From contig JAFXZJ010000027.1 in NCBI GenBank assembly GCA_017541305.1, forward strand, positions 107,135-171,134: a stretch of 64,000 nt of DNA, in the 5' to 3' direction. The notes beneath the pieces are model-generated. The model was not told the DNA's origin and made no database searches. It saw only the letters and a program-made list of their open reading frames with translations. The stretch comes from Clostridia bacterium (GTDB lineage Bacteria > Bacillota > Clostridia > Christensenellales > CAG-138). A program made the translations under genes and the position numbers. Positions 24,296-32,400 of this stretch are shown piece by piece (the stretch's first letter is position 1; each line of letters starts with the position of its first letter).

Positions 24296-24422
24296 TCGCC
24301 GGCCTCCGTTTGTTTCTGTATTTATTCTACCCGATAAACGGGCGGATGTAAACACACCATGCATACTGTTTTGATAAAATTTATTATACCGTTGGTATTG
24401 GTCGGGGGCGTTGCATAAGGCA

Positions 24423-24584
24423 TTGCCGCAGGCAAAGCTTCCTCAATTATTCATTATTCATTCTTCATTATTCATTTAGAATAGCCATCGCGCCAAATAA
24501 TAATGAATAATTTATACTGAAAACTGAAAAATGAATAATACAAAGCAAAAAGCCAACCGCTGGCGCGATCGGCTTTTCGCTTTG
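24423..24584. repeat. Dispersed repeat, copy A (left of four-helix-bundle gene)
   Basis: About 160 bp: GCCGCAGGCAAAGCTTCC, an ATTATTCATT-rich stretch, a middle with ATCGCGCC, AATGAATAATACAAAGCAA, and a closing hairpin in which AAAGCC pairs with GGCTTTT around CCGCTGGCGCGATC. The same order recurs at 25015-25186 in the same orientation. The 5' hairpin is decayed in this copy. Confidence 0.8.
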
Positions 24585-24594
24585 TGGCATACTG

Positions 24595-24960
24595 TCAGTT
24601 GTTGTTTTCGGCTCCGCTTTTTGCGGTATTAACGGAAGAGATCAATATCCGCTTTATCTCAAGGCAGTCGTTCAAAAGCGATCCCGCCTGCTGTTCATCA
24701 AGGTAATCCGATTTTTGCAGGATATGAAGCCAATACTCCGTCTCCGCAGTTTCCTTTAAGGCGATCTGAAGCTTTGATACGAAATCGGCTTTGCTCTGCC
24801 CGTATTGGGCTTCGCTGATATTCGCCCCTATTGACGTGCCGCTGCGGAGTATCTGTTTTGCAATTACCGATTCATGCTTTTCTTTCACGAGATAACGGTG
24901 CAGCTTGACTATGCGGGCGCCGAAATCGATGGTTTTTTCGATCAGGACGTTTTCTTTCAT
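24595..24960 (-). CDS. Four-helix-bundle (S23/IVP-type) protein
   Basis: A 121-residue protein of the family first found inside 23S rRNA intervening sequences. RSGTSIGANISEAQYGQSKADFVSK and KETAETEYWLHIL are signature segments, and the predicted structure is four long helices. Members form pentamers and include the Avd accessory of diversity-generating retroelements, but no reverse transcriptase or template/variable repeats lie here. The gene is flanked on both sides by direct copies of a 160-170 bp repeat, so it looks like cargo of, or partner to, a small mobile unit. AGGTGAT lies upstream of the ATG. Confidence 0.88.
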   Translation of the reverse strand: MKENVLIEKTIDFGARIVKLHRYLVKEKHESVIAKQILRSGTSIGANISEAQYGQSKADFVSKLQIALKETAETEYWLHILQKSDYLDEQQAGSLLNDCLEIKRILISSVNTAKSGAENNN

Positions 24961-25014
24961 ACTATCACCTCAGAGAAATTATACAGGAAATAAAGAGATT
25001 TTTCAATATAATTC

Positions 25015-25186
25015 TCGCTTTGCCGCAGGCAAAGCTTCCTCAATTATTCATTATTCATTTTTCAGTATTCATTGATCATTTAGAATAATCGATCGCGCCT
25101 GTTTAGTGAATAATGAAAAATGAAGATTGAATAATGAATAATACAAAGCAAAAAACCAACCGCTGGCGCGATCGGTTTTTTGCTTT
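25015..25186. repeat. Dispersed repeat, copy B (right of four-helix-bundle gene)
   Basis: Same structure as copy A, with an intact opening hairpin GCTTTGCC-gca-GGCAAAGC and a closing hairpin (AAACC/GGTTT around CCGCTGGCGCGATC). It ends exactly where a 20-bp copy of the tRNA-Trp 3' end begins. The ATTCATT tracts and AATGAATAATGAA are mutually complementary, so the whole element can fold. Confidence 0.8.
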
Positions 25187-25315
25187 GGCAGGGGCACTAA
25201 GACTCAGAACTCCCGCATCGCATTCGCTCGTTTGCAATACGGCTTTCGTGAGCGATGCTATGTGAGAATCCGCCTTTGGCGAATTCTCGGAGTTCTGAGT
25301 CACACGCTCTCTGTG
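25187..25315. repeat. tRNA-Trp 3'-end copy plus three-way-junction palindrome
   Basis: Positions about 25186-25205 repeat the tRNA-Trp 3' end (GGCAGGGGCACTAAGACTC). An outer 13-bp perfect stem (25201-25213 with 25289-25301) then encloses two hairpins: GCATCGC/GCGATGC (25215-25221 with 25252-25258), and GAGAAT...ATTCTC capped by CGCC-ttt-GGCG. Together they form a compact cruciform or RNA three-way junction of about 100 nt. No credible gene lies in it. Confidence 0.65.
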
Positions 25316-25358
25316 CCAATAAAAAGCGGATACCCGGTGGGTATCCGCTTTTTATTGG
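25316..25358. terminator. Perfect 20-bp terminator hairpin overlapping the tRNA CCA end
   Basis: Arms 25316-25335 and 25339-25358 are perfectly complementary with a 3-nt loop and carry T5 on either strand. It terminates tRNA-Trp transcription (minus strand). The right arm includes the last bases of the tRNA gene (CCA). Confidence 0.85.
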
Positions 25359-25429
25359 CAGGGGCACTAAGACTCGAACTCAGAAGAACGGTTTTGGAGA
25401 CCGCTATGTTACCATTACATCATGCCCCT
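25356..25429 (-). tRNA. tRNA-Trp (anticodon CCA), CCA tail encoded
   Basis: Minus strand: acceptor AGGGGCA (5') pairs with TGCCCCT (3'), D arm with AATGGTA loop, anticodon loop CTCCAAA giving CCA, a 4-nt variable loop, T arm loop TTCGAGT, then discriminator G and genomic CCA. All stems pair with one or two wobbles. The 71-nt body is short but complete. A copy of its 3' end lies 170 bp away. Confidence 0.95.
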
Positions 25430-25504
25430 GTTTCGGTGACGAATGGGATTATAGCACCATTAACGCGGGATGTCAAGCAAAAATATTCAATTCTTCAAAA
25501 AAAG

Positions 25505-25533
25505 TTGACACGCTCTCCGCGCGGGGGTATGAT
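25505..25533 (+). promoter_or_regulatory. Promoter of the phosphopantetheinyl transferase gene
   Basis: TTGACA (25505-25510), 17 bp, TATGAT (25528-25533). The predicted start of transcription is at about 25540, one base before the ATG at 25541, which would make the message leaderless. Confidence 0.65.
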
Positions 25534-25540
25534 ACATTAT

Positions 25541-26146
25541 ATGAAGGTCGATATCGTTATCGTGAATATCGAAGGGAATCTCGGTCTGCTCAGCGCGCCG
25601 GAGCGTTTCTCGTCGCCCGAAAGGCTTATTCGCTGCGGGCGCATTTCCAACGCCGAGCGGCGGCTGCAGGGCTATGCGGCGGAGCTGGCGCTTTCACGCG
25701 CTCTGTCGGGAGAGGCGCTTTTGCCTCCGGAGTATTCGTATGACGGGCGCGGTAAGCCGATCGTGAGCCGGGGCTTCATTTCCCTTTCGCACACAAGGGG
25801 CTTTGCGGTGTGCGCGCTCTCACCCGTCCCCGTGGGGATAGATATCGAGGCAGAGCGCGACGTCGATCCCAAGCTTGCGCCGCGGATACTTTCCCCAATG
25901 GAGCTTGAAGAATACCGGGCGGCCCCTTCGGGCAGGTATCTGCTTGAGCGCTTCGTGATCAAGGAGGCGTATCTCAAGCTGACCGGCGAGGGCGTTTTCG
26001 GCGGCATGAGCGAGCTGCACGTAAACGGCGGGCTGATATTCCGCCGCGGCGTGCGCGTTGGCTTCGTAAGTGGGATACCCGCCCGCGGCTGCGCGTGCTT
26101 TGCCGTGACCGAAAAGCCCTGCGGCATGGAAATAATCGGTATGTGA
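25541..26146 (+). CDS. Sfp-type 4'-phosphopantetheinyl transferase
   Basis: A 201-residue Sfp-family transferase that moves phosphopantetheine from CoA to a carrier-protein serine. The core motifs are VGIDIE (Asp101, Glu103, magnesium ligands) and ERFVIKEAYLKLTGEG (Lys141, Glu142). ISLSHTRGFAVCAL is the usual N-terminal-half signature. The ATG lies at the predicted transcription start, with no ribosome site upstream. An alternative GTG seven codons in also lacks a good site. No synthase genes lie near; the only carrier-like protein in the window (34265) lacks the target serine. Confidence 0.87.
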   Translation: MKVDIVIVNIEGNLGLLSAPERFSSPERLIRCGRISNAERRLQGYAAELALSRALSGEALLPPEYSYDGRGKPIVSRGFISLSHTRGFAVCALSPVPVGIDIEAERDVDPKLAPRILSPMELEEYRAAPSGRYLLERFVIKEAYLKLTGEGVFGGMSELHVNGGLIFRRGVRVGFVSGIPARGCACFAVTEKPCGMEIIGM

Positions 26147-26164
26147 ATAATGTTCGGGACGCGA

Positions 26165-26200
26165 AAAAGAGGTCTCCCCTGCGGGAAGGCCTCTTTCCGT
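26165..26200. terminator. Terminator between transferase and pepF
   Basis: An AAAGAGG...CCTCTTT hairpin with a GC-rich interior, placed between the convergent ends of the transferase and oligoendopeptidase genes. T runs occur on both sides. Confidence 0.65.
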
Positions 26201-26212
26201 TATACGGTTTGA

Positions 26213-28012
26213 TCACTTCATCAGCTCTTCCATCTCGTCGAGCAGCTCGCCGAAGAGCTTGAGCGCCTCGTTGATGGGGGCGGCGGTGGTCATATCGACG
26301 CCCGCAAGCTTGAGTATGCTGATGGGATCCATCGATCCGCCGGCGGAGAGGAACTTCTTGTAATCGGCGACGGCGGGCTCGCCCTCGGTCAGTATGCGGT
26401 TGGCGATGGCGCACGCGGCGGAGAAGCCCGTGGCATACTGGAATACGTAGAAGTTATAGAAGAAGTGCGGTATGCGCTCCCACTCATAGGCGATCTCGGG
26501 ATCCACGGTGATGGCGTCGCCGAAATACTGCTTGTTGAGCTCATAATACTTCTCGCAAAGGGCGTCGGCGGTGAGCGTTTCGCCCTTTTCGGCAAGCTGA
26601 TTCATGAACAGCTCGAATTCGGCGAACATGGTCTGGCGATAGACGGTTCCGCGGAAGCTCTCCAGGAAGTGATTGATCAGGTAAGCCCTTTCGCGCTTGT
26701 CGGTGGTGTTGTTGAGCAGATACCTGACGAGCAGCACCTCGTTGCAGGTGGAGGCGATCTCGGCAACGAAAATCACGTAATCCGCCTGGCAGATGGGCTG
26801 GTTCCTGAGCGAATAGACGGTGTGGAGTGAATGGCCCATCTCGTGCGCGATGGTGAACATGGAATCAAGGGTGTCCTTCTGATTGAGCAGCACGTAGGGG
26901 TGCGGATCGCCGCAGGAGGAATACGCGCCGCCGCGCTTGCCCTCGTTTTCGTAAACGTCGATCCAGCGGTTCTCAAAGCCTTCCTTGAGGATGGAGATGT
27001 AATCCTCGCCGAGCGGCGCGAGCGCCTTGACGATTATCTCCTTGGCCTCCTCATAGGGGATCTCGCGGTCGGCGTCGCCCACTATGGGAGTGTAAAGATC
27101 GTACATATGCAGCTCGTCGGCGCCCATCAGCTTCTTGCGCAGGGCGACGTACTTGTGCATATAGGGCAGATTCTCATGCACGGCGTTGATAAGGTTGTGA
27201 TAGACGGCAACGGGCACCTCGGTGTGATCCAGCGCGGCCTCGAGCGTAGAGTTGTAATTCCTTGCGCGGGCGTTGAATATCAGGCCCTTGACCTGGGAAT
27301 CGAGGAACGCGGCGGAGGTGTTCTTGAAGGCCGCGAAGGTGTGATAGAGGGATTCGAAGGCGGCCTTGCGGACGTTGACGTCGGGATTCTCCATGAGGGG
27401 TATGAACGAGCCCTGGGTGACGATCAGCTCGTTGCCATCGGCGTCCTTGATGGAGGGGAACTTGATATCCGCGTTGCGGAACGCGGAAGCGGTCTCGCCG
27501 GGAGCGCCGACGACCTGACCGGCAAGAGCGAGTATGCGCTCCTCGGCGTCGGAAAGGGTGTGCGCCTTGTACTGGCGGATCTTGGACAGCTTCCTTGTAT
27601 AGAGCCTGAGCGCGGGAAGATCGGCATAGAACTTTTCGATGGTCTCGTCGGGAATGGCGATCAGCTCGGGGGTGGAGAACGAATCGGCGCTGCCAATGGC
27701 AACGTAAAGGTTCATTATCTTGCCCTTCATGCCCTGATAGAAGGAATTGGCGGTATCCTCATCGGACTTGCGCATGGCGTAATTGCCAAGGCGCTCGACC
27801 TTGACCTGCATTTCGTCGCAAAGCTGCATGTAATCATACAGAGTCTCGGCGGATTCCGAAAGCCTGCCGCGGAATGCGGCGATCTTGCCGGGATAGACCT
27901 TGGCGGCCTCGAGCGCTTCCTCCCAAAGAGCGTCGGTCGCAAACAGATCCTCGGTAGCCCACGTGTACTGCTTTTCCACTTCGGAACGCTTGGGTATCTT
28001 TTTCTGTGCCAT
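26213..28012 (-). CDS. pepF: Oligoendopeptidase F
   Basis: A 599-residue M3-family zinc peptidase, cytosolic, cleaving peptides of about 7-17 residues. The zinc motif HEMGHSLHT is near residue 387, with the third ligand in the downstream EIAST helix. KDTLDSMFTIAHEMGH, FVAEIASTCNEVLL and the C-terminal FYVFQYATGFSAACA region are PepF/PepB hallmarks. Length is normal, and AAAGGAAA precedes the ATG. It appears to be a single-gene unit. Confidence 0.97.
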   Translation of the reverse strand: MAQKKIPKRSEVEKQYTWATEDLFATDALWEEALEAAKVYPGKIAAFRGRLSESAETLYDYMQLCDEMQVKVERLGNYAMRKSDEDTANSFYQGMKGKIMNLYVAIGSADSFSTPELIAIPDETIEKFYADLPALRLYTRKLSKIRQYKAHTLSDAEERILALAGQVVGAPGETASAFRNADIKFPSIKDADGNELIVTQGSFIPLMENPDVNVRKAAFESLYHTFAAFKNTSAAFLDSQVKGLIFNARARNYNSTLEAALDHTEVPVAVYHNLINAVHENLPYMHKYVALRKKLMGADELHMYDLYTPIVGDADREIPYEEAKEIIVKALAPLGEDYISILKEGFENRWIDVYENEGKRGGAYSSCGDPHPYVLLNQKDTLDSMFTIAHEMGHSLHTVYSLRNQPICQADYVIFVAEIASTCNEVLLVRYLLNNTTDKRERAYLINHFLESFRGTVYRQTMFAEFELFMNQLAEKGETLTADALCEKYYELNKQYFGDAITVDPEIAYEWERIPHFFYNFYVFQYATGFSAACAIANRILTEGEPAVADYKKFLSAGGSMDPISILKLAGVDMTTAAPINEALKLFGELLDEMEELMK

Positions 28013-28132
28013 GGTGTTATTTCCTTTCTGTGGCTTGAGCCATATTTTAACAGGTATATTTTACCACGAAATCACGCCCTTGTATAGTGTTAATTTTATT
28101 CCAAAACCGTTTAAAAAACGCGCTTCCGCTTA

Positions 28133-28161
28133 TTGCGCGGGCGTTGATATGATGGTATAAT
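28133..28161 (+). promoter_or_regulatory. Promoter of the dockerin/Ig-like protein gene
   Basis: TTGCGC (28133-28138), 17 bp, perfect TATAAT (28156-28161), about 20 bp before the GTG start. Confidence 0.6.
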
Positions 28162-28182
28162 AAACAAAAAACGAGGTTCACC

Positions 28183-29208
28183 GTGAAAAAAATATTCTCT
28201 ATCGTCATCGCGTTGATTCTGGTCTTTTCATGCATGGCCGTCACAGCCTCCTCTCCCTCGAAAAGCGCCGCCGTTTCGGATGACGCGGGGCTTTCGCTCT
28301 TCCCCTCCTCCATGCTCCTGCCCATGTTCAGCTCAAGCTCGGGCGAAAGGCTTAGGGTGTTTTACGACGGCGAGCTCGTTCCCGCCGACCTGTTCCGCTG
28401 GGAATCCTCCGATCCCGGCGTTGTGACCGTCACGCAGGACGGCAGGCTTCACGCGGTCGCCCCCGGCTCGGCCGTGATAAGGGCATATGAGGATGATGAC
28501 GAATATGCCGAATCGGTAATAACCGTGGTCGACGACGAGGCGACGGCCACGCTTGCCGATCTTGAGCCGATAGAGCTCGACCTGCCCTTCTATTCCCAGG
28601 AGGTGGGCATCGGCCCCCTCTGCGGCGCGGAGCCCGTCGTGCTCAAGCGGGCGATAGTGCCGCCCTCCTGCGGGGACGTGCCCGAGCCCGATCCCAACGC
28701 ATTCATCGCTTCGAACGGCTGGACCTATACCTATGCCGTGATCTACAAATTCCGCGTGCATTACGGGCAGAGCTTCCGCTTTGTCACCTCGGCTTCCTCC
28801 GCTTCCGGCCCGCACGCCTCGGGCGCCTACGTCTGCGTGTATGACCGCTATTTCTATCTGTGGGAATATGACAGGGGAACCGCCCTGAACCCTTACGGAT
28901 GCGTCACGCTCGACACCTATGAGGAAAGCGATTTCTATCTTGTTATCACCCCGATCGACCACACCGACGACGCGGGCAGCGGCAATATATGCCTCTACGC
29001 CTATGATATCGAGCACCCCTATGCGCAGGGCGACGTGGATATGGATCATTACGTCACCTCTTCCGACGCGCTGACCGCGCTTAGATCGGCGCTGGGCATA
29101 ATAACGCTTGACGAAAGCGCCGCCGCGCTTGCCGACTATAATTCCGACGGCTCCGTGGGAAGCGAGGACGCGCTTATGATACTGCGCGCCGCGCTCGGCA
29201 TATTATAA
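28183..29208 (+). CDS. Secreted Ig-like (BIG2) protein with C-terminal type I dockerin
   Basis: A 341-residue exported protein starting at GTG behind GAGGTT. It has a signal peptide (about residues 1-24) and a BIG2-like bacterial Ig domain at about residues 50-120 (FRWESSDPGVVTVTQDGRL ... GSAVIRAYEDDD). A middle region of unknown fold is rich in Tyr and Asp. The C-terminal dockerin (about 285-341) has two F-hand repeats: GDVDMDHYVTSSDALTALR and DYNSDGSVGSEDALMILR. Dockerins bind cohesins on scaffoldins or cell-surface anchors; no cohesin gene is in the window. No catalytic domain is seen, so an adhesive or binding role is likely. Confidence 0.85.
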   Translation: MKKIFSIVIALILVFSCMAVTASSPSKSAAVSDDAGLSLFPSSMLLPMFSSSSGERLRVFYDGELVPADLFRWESSDPGVVTVTQDGRLHAVAPGSAVIRAYEDDDEYAESVITVVDDEATATLADLEPIELDLPFYSQEVGIGPLCGAEPVVLKRAIVPPSCGDVPEPDPNAFIASNGWTYTYAVIYKFRVHYGQSFRFVTSASSASGPHASGAYVCVYDRYFYLWEYDRGTALNPYGCVTLDTYEESDFYLVITPIDHTDDAGSGNICLYAYDIEHPYAQGDVDMDHYVTSSDALTALRSALGIITLDESAAALADYNSDGSVGSEDALMILRAALGIL

Positions 29209-29221
29209 TACTCCCGATAAA

Positions 29222-29260
29222 CAGACCGCCCGCCGAAAGCTCCGGCAGGCGGTTTTCTTT
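29222..29260 (+). terminator. Terminator after the dockerin protein gene
   Basis: ACCGCC-x-GCCG pairs with CGGC-x-GGCGGT around an AAAGCT-like loop, followed by TTTTCTTT. Confidence 0.75.
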
Positions 29261-29364
29261 GTGTTCTCAGGCTTTATCTTATCCTCTCCGAACCGGAACA
29301 GCTCCTCGTGACGCCGCCGTCGTATTTTTTTTACGTAAAATTTCCGTTTATTTTTTACAATAAA

Positions 29365-29430
29365 GGGAAAAGCCCTTGACAAAATGGATTTTTTCTGCTA
29401 TAATGCCAAATTCAATAGGGGGGCTTTTCC
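29365..29430 (+). promoter_or_regulatory. Consensus extended -10 promoter bracketed by an inverted repeat
   Basis: TTGACA (29376-29381), 17 bp ending in TGC, and TATAAT (29399-29404): perfect -35, spacer, extended -10 and -10. GGGAAAAGCCC (29365-29375) and its complement GGGCTTTTCC (29421-29430) flank the promoter from the -35 edge to about +10. This could be an operator or a DNA loop. Confidence 0.75.
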
Positions 29431-29458
29431 TCCTAAAAAAGGATCGTGAGAGGCGCGC

Positions 29459-32400
29459 ATGAACGGCGATATGGAGTTGAACGGCATACTCGCTCCTTCG
29501 GAAGCATTGGAGCTTTCGCTCTTTCTGCGCGGGCGCGTGGATCTGCGCCTTATCTGCGAAAGATCGGGGCTGACTCCCGCCGAGGCCTATTCGCATCTTG
29601 CGGGGCTGATCTATTACGATCCCAAGCTCGACAGGCTTGTGCCCGCCGCGGAATACCTTTCGGGCAACGTGCTTTTAAAGCTGAACCAGGCGAAAAAGGC
29701 GCAGTCCCGCGAGGAGGAATTCGGCAGCCCCGACCGCGGCTTTGAAGTCGATTATTCGCTCAACATAAGCTCGCTCGAAAGCATAATGCCGCCCTTCGTC
29801 AAGGCCGAGGATATCAAGGCCAATATCGGCTCGCCCTGGATCCCCTCCTGGGTCTACCGCGATTTTCTGATCTCGCTTCTCAATATAAAGCCCGCGGGCG
29901 GCAAGAAGCCGCGCCTTATCGTCGAATACGTCAAGGCGGCCAATCATTACATCATCCACGGAAAAAAGAATTACGCAAAGCTTTCAAGAGCGCGCCTGAC
30001 TTACGGCACGGAGCGCTTCAACGCCTTTGATATCGTCGAAAAGCTGCTCAATTCGGGCGAGGTGGTCGTTTACGACACCGTCTCCTCCGGCGCCGGCGGA
30101 ATGCCCGTCAGGCGCATCAACCGCGCCGAAACGCTCATGGCGCAGGAGCGCATGAGGCTGATCGAGGAGAGGTTTTCTATGTGGCTCTTTAAGGACGAGC
30201 CGCGCAGGAGCCGCCTTTTGGAGCACTATAACGAAGCCTTCGGCGCGGTGCGTCCCCGCGTTTACGACGGGCGCGGGCTGAAGCTTCCCGGCAAGAACCC
30301 CAATATTAAGCTGCAGGATTATCAGCTTGCCGCGGTCAGCAGGATAGTCAATTCCAAAAACACCCTGCTTGCGCATCAGGTCGGCGCGGGCAAGACTTAT
30401 GCTATGGCCGCCGCCGCGATGGAGCTGCGCCGCACGGGAGTATCGGGCCGAAACCTGTTCGTGGTGCCCAACAACATACTCGATCAGTGGCACACCGAGT
30501 TTTTAAAGCTTTATCCCGAAGCCAAACTGATCGTGATCGAGCCCAAGGATTTCACCCCCGCGCGCAGGCAGAAGCTTTTAAAGGAGCTGACGGAAAGCGA
30601 TTCCGACGCGATCATAATGGGCTATGGCAGCTTTTCGCTCATCCCCCTGTCAAGGAAGGAGCGCGAAAAGGAGCTTTTGAACCGCATGAAGGAGATATCC
30701 GTCTCCATGCACGACGCGGTGTATAACGACGCTTACATGGTGCTCAACCGCTATTCCTCGCGCATCGAGCGCAGGCTGCAGAAGCTGTGGGACGACGAGG
30801 AGCCCGCGGCCGAGGGCGAGATATGCTTTGACGACCTGGGGATCGACACGCTTTTCGTCGACGAGGCGCACAATTTCAAGAATATCAGCATCGAGACCAA
30901 GCACGGCACGCTGCCCGGCCTTAACACCAAGGGCTCCAAGCGCTGTGACGATCTTATGGCCAAGGTGCGCTTCATTCAGCGCACGCACGACGGGCGCGGC
31001 GTGGTGTTCGCCACGGGCACGCCCATAACCAATTCGGTTTCCGATCTTTACACGATGCTCCTCTATCTTGCCTATGAACGGCTGGACGAAATGAACCTTG
31101 TGGAGTTCGACAACTGGGTCAAGCTCTTCTCCGAGGTCACCGAGGAATTCGAAGTCGAAGCCAACGGCATAGGCTATCGCTTAAGGCGCAGGCTTTCGCG
31201 CTATCACAATCTGCCCGAGCTTTCGCTGCTGCTTTCGGAGATAGCGGATCTGCATTTTATAAGGGACGAGGAGCAAAAGCTTCCCTCCAACGTGCGCTTT
31301 GTGAACTGCACCGTGCCCGCCTCGAAGGCGCTTCGCGACTATATAAGCGAGCTTGCGATAAGGGCCGACCGGGTCAAGGCCGGTCTCGTTCCCCGCACGG
31401 AGGACAACATGCTGAAGATCACCACCGACGGACGCAAGGCGGCGCTGGATATGCGCCTTGTCGATCCCAACGCCGAGGATCTGCCCACATCCAAGCTGAA
31501 CAACTGCGTTGAAAACGTCTATAATATCTGGAGCCGGGATCAGAGCGTCACTCAGCTTGTGTTCCTCGATCAGTCCACTCCCAAGGACAGCTTCAATCTT
31601 TACGACGACATGAAGGATAAGCTTCAGGCGCGTGGGATACCCGGCAGGGAGATCGCATTCGTGCACGACGCGATAAACGATTCCATGCGCACGGCTCTTT
31701 TCAATAAGGTTAGGAAGGGCGAGGTGCGCATACTGATAGGCTCCACCTTCAAGCTTGGCATCGGCGCGAACGTGCAGGATAAGCTTTGGGCGGTGCACCA
31801 TCTTGACATACCGTGGAGGCCTTCCGACGTCACCCAGCGCGAGGGCCGAATGCTGCGCCAGGGCAACAAGAACGACGACGTGGCGATCTATCGCTATATC
31901 ACCAACGGCAGCTTTGACGCCTATTCATGGCAGCTGCTTGAAAACAAGCAGCGCTTCACCTCGCAGATAATAGGCGGGGATTACTCCGCGCGAAGCGGCG
32001 ACGAGGTGGACGAGGTGGTGCTGACCTACAGCGAGGTCAAATCCCTTGCCGTCGGCAATCCGCTCATCAAGCGCAGGATAGAGCTTGAGACCGAGATACA
32101 GCGAAAGAGCATGTTAAGGGCGCGCATAGAGCGCGGCAAGGACCGCGCAAGGGAGCAGCTTTTGCAGCTGCCCACGCGCATGGAGGAGACCGCGGAGCGC
32201 ATAGAAAAGCTGAAGAGGGATCTTGATACCTCGGCGGCCGATCCCGATGCGGGCTTCATCATGGTGCTCCAGGGCGAGGAATACACAAGGCGGCGCGACG
32301 CGGGCGAAAGGCTGCTCGAGCTGCTCAACGAGCACGCCTACGTCAGGGAGCCCGCCATGATAGGCTCCTTCCGCGGCTTCCCGCTCTATATCACGGCGGA

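Noticed and set aside
24595-24960. Diversity-generating retroelement (Avd-type four-helix bundle)
   Set aside because: No reverse transcriptase, template repeat or variable repeat nearby.
25103-25303. 66-residue minus-strand frame near tRNA-Trp
   Set aside because: It translates the three-way-junction palindrome and repeat B; composition follows the repeats and there is no ribosome site.
25187-25375. CRISPR array from repeated GGCAGGGGCACTAAGACTC
   Set aside because: Only two copies, one of them inside tRNA-Trp; no cas genes.
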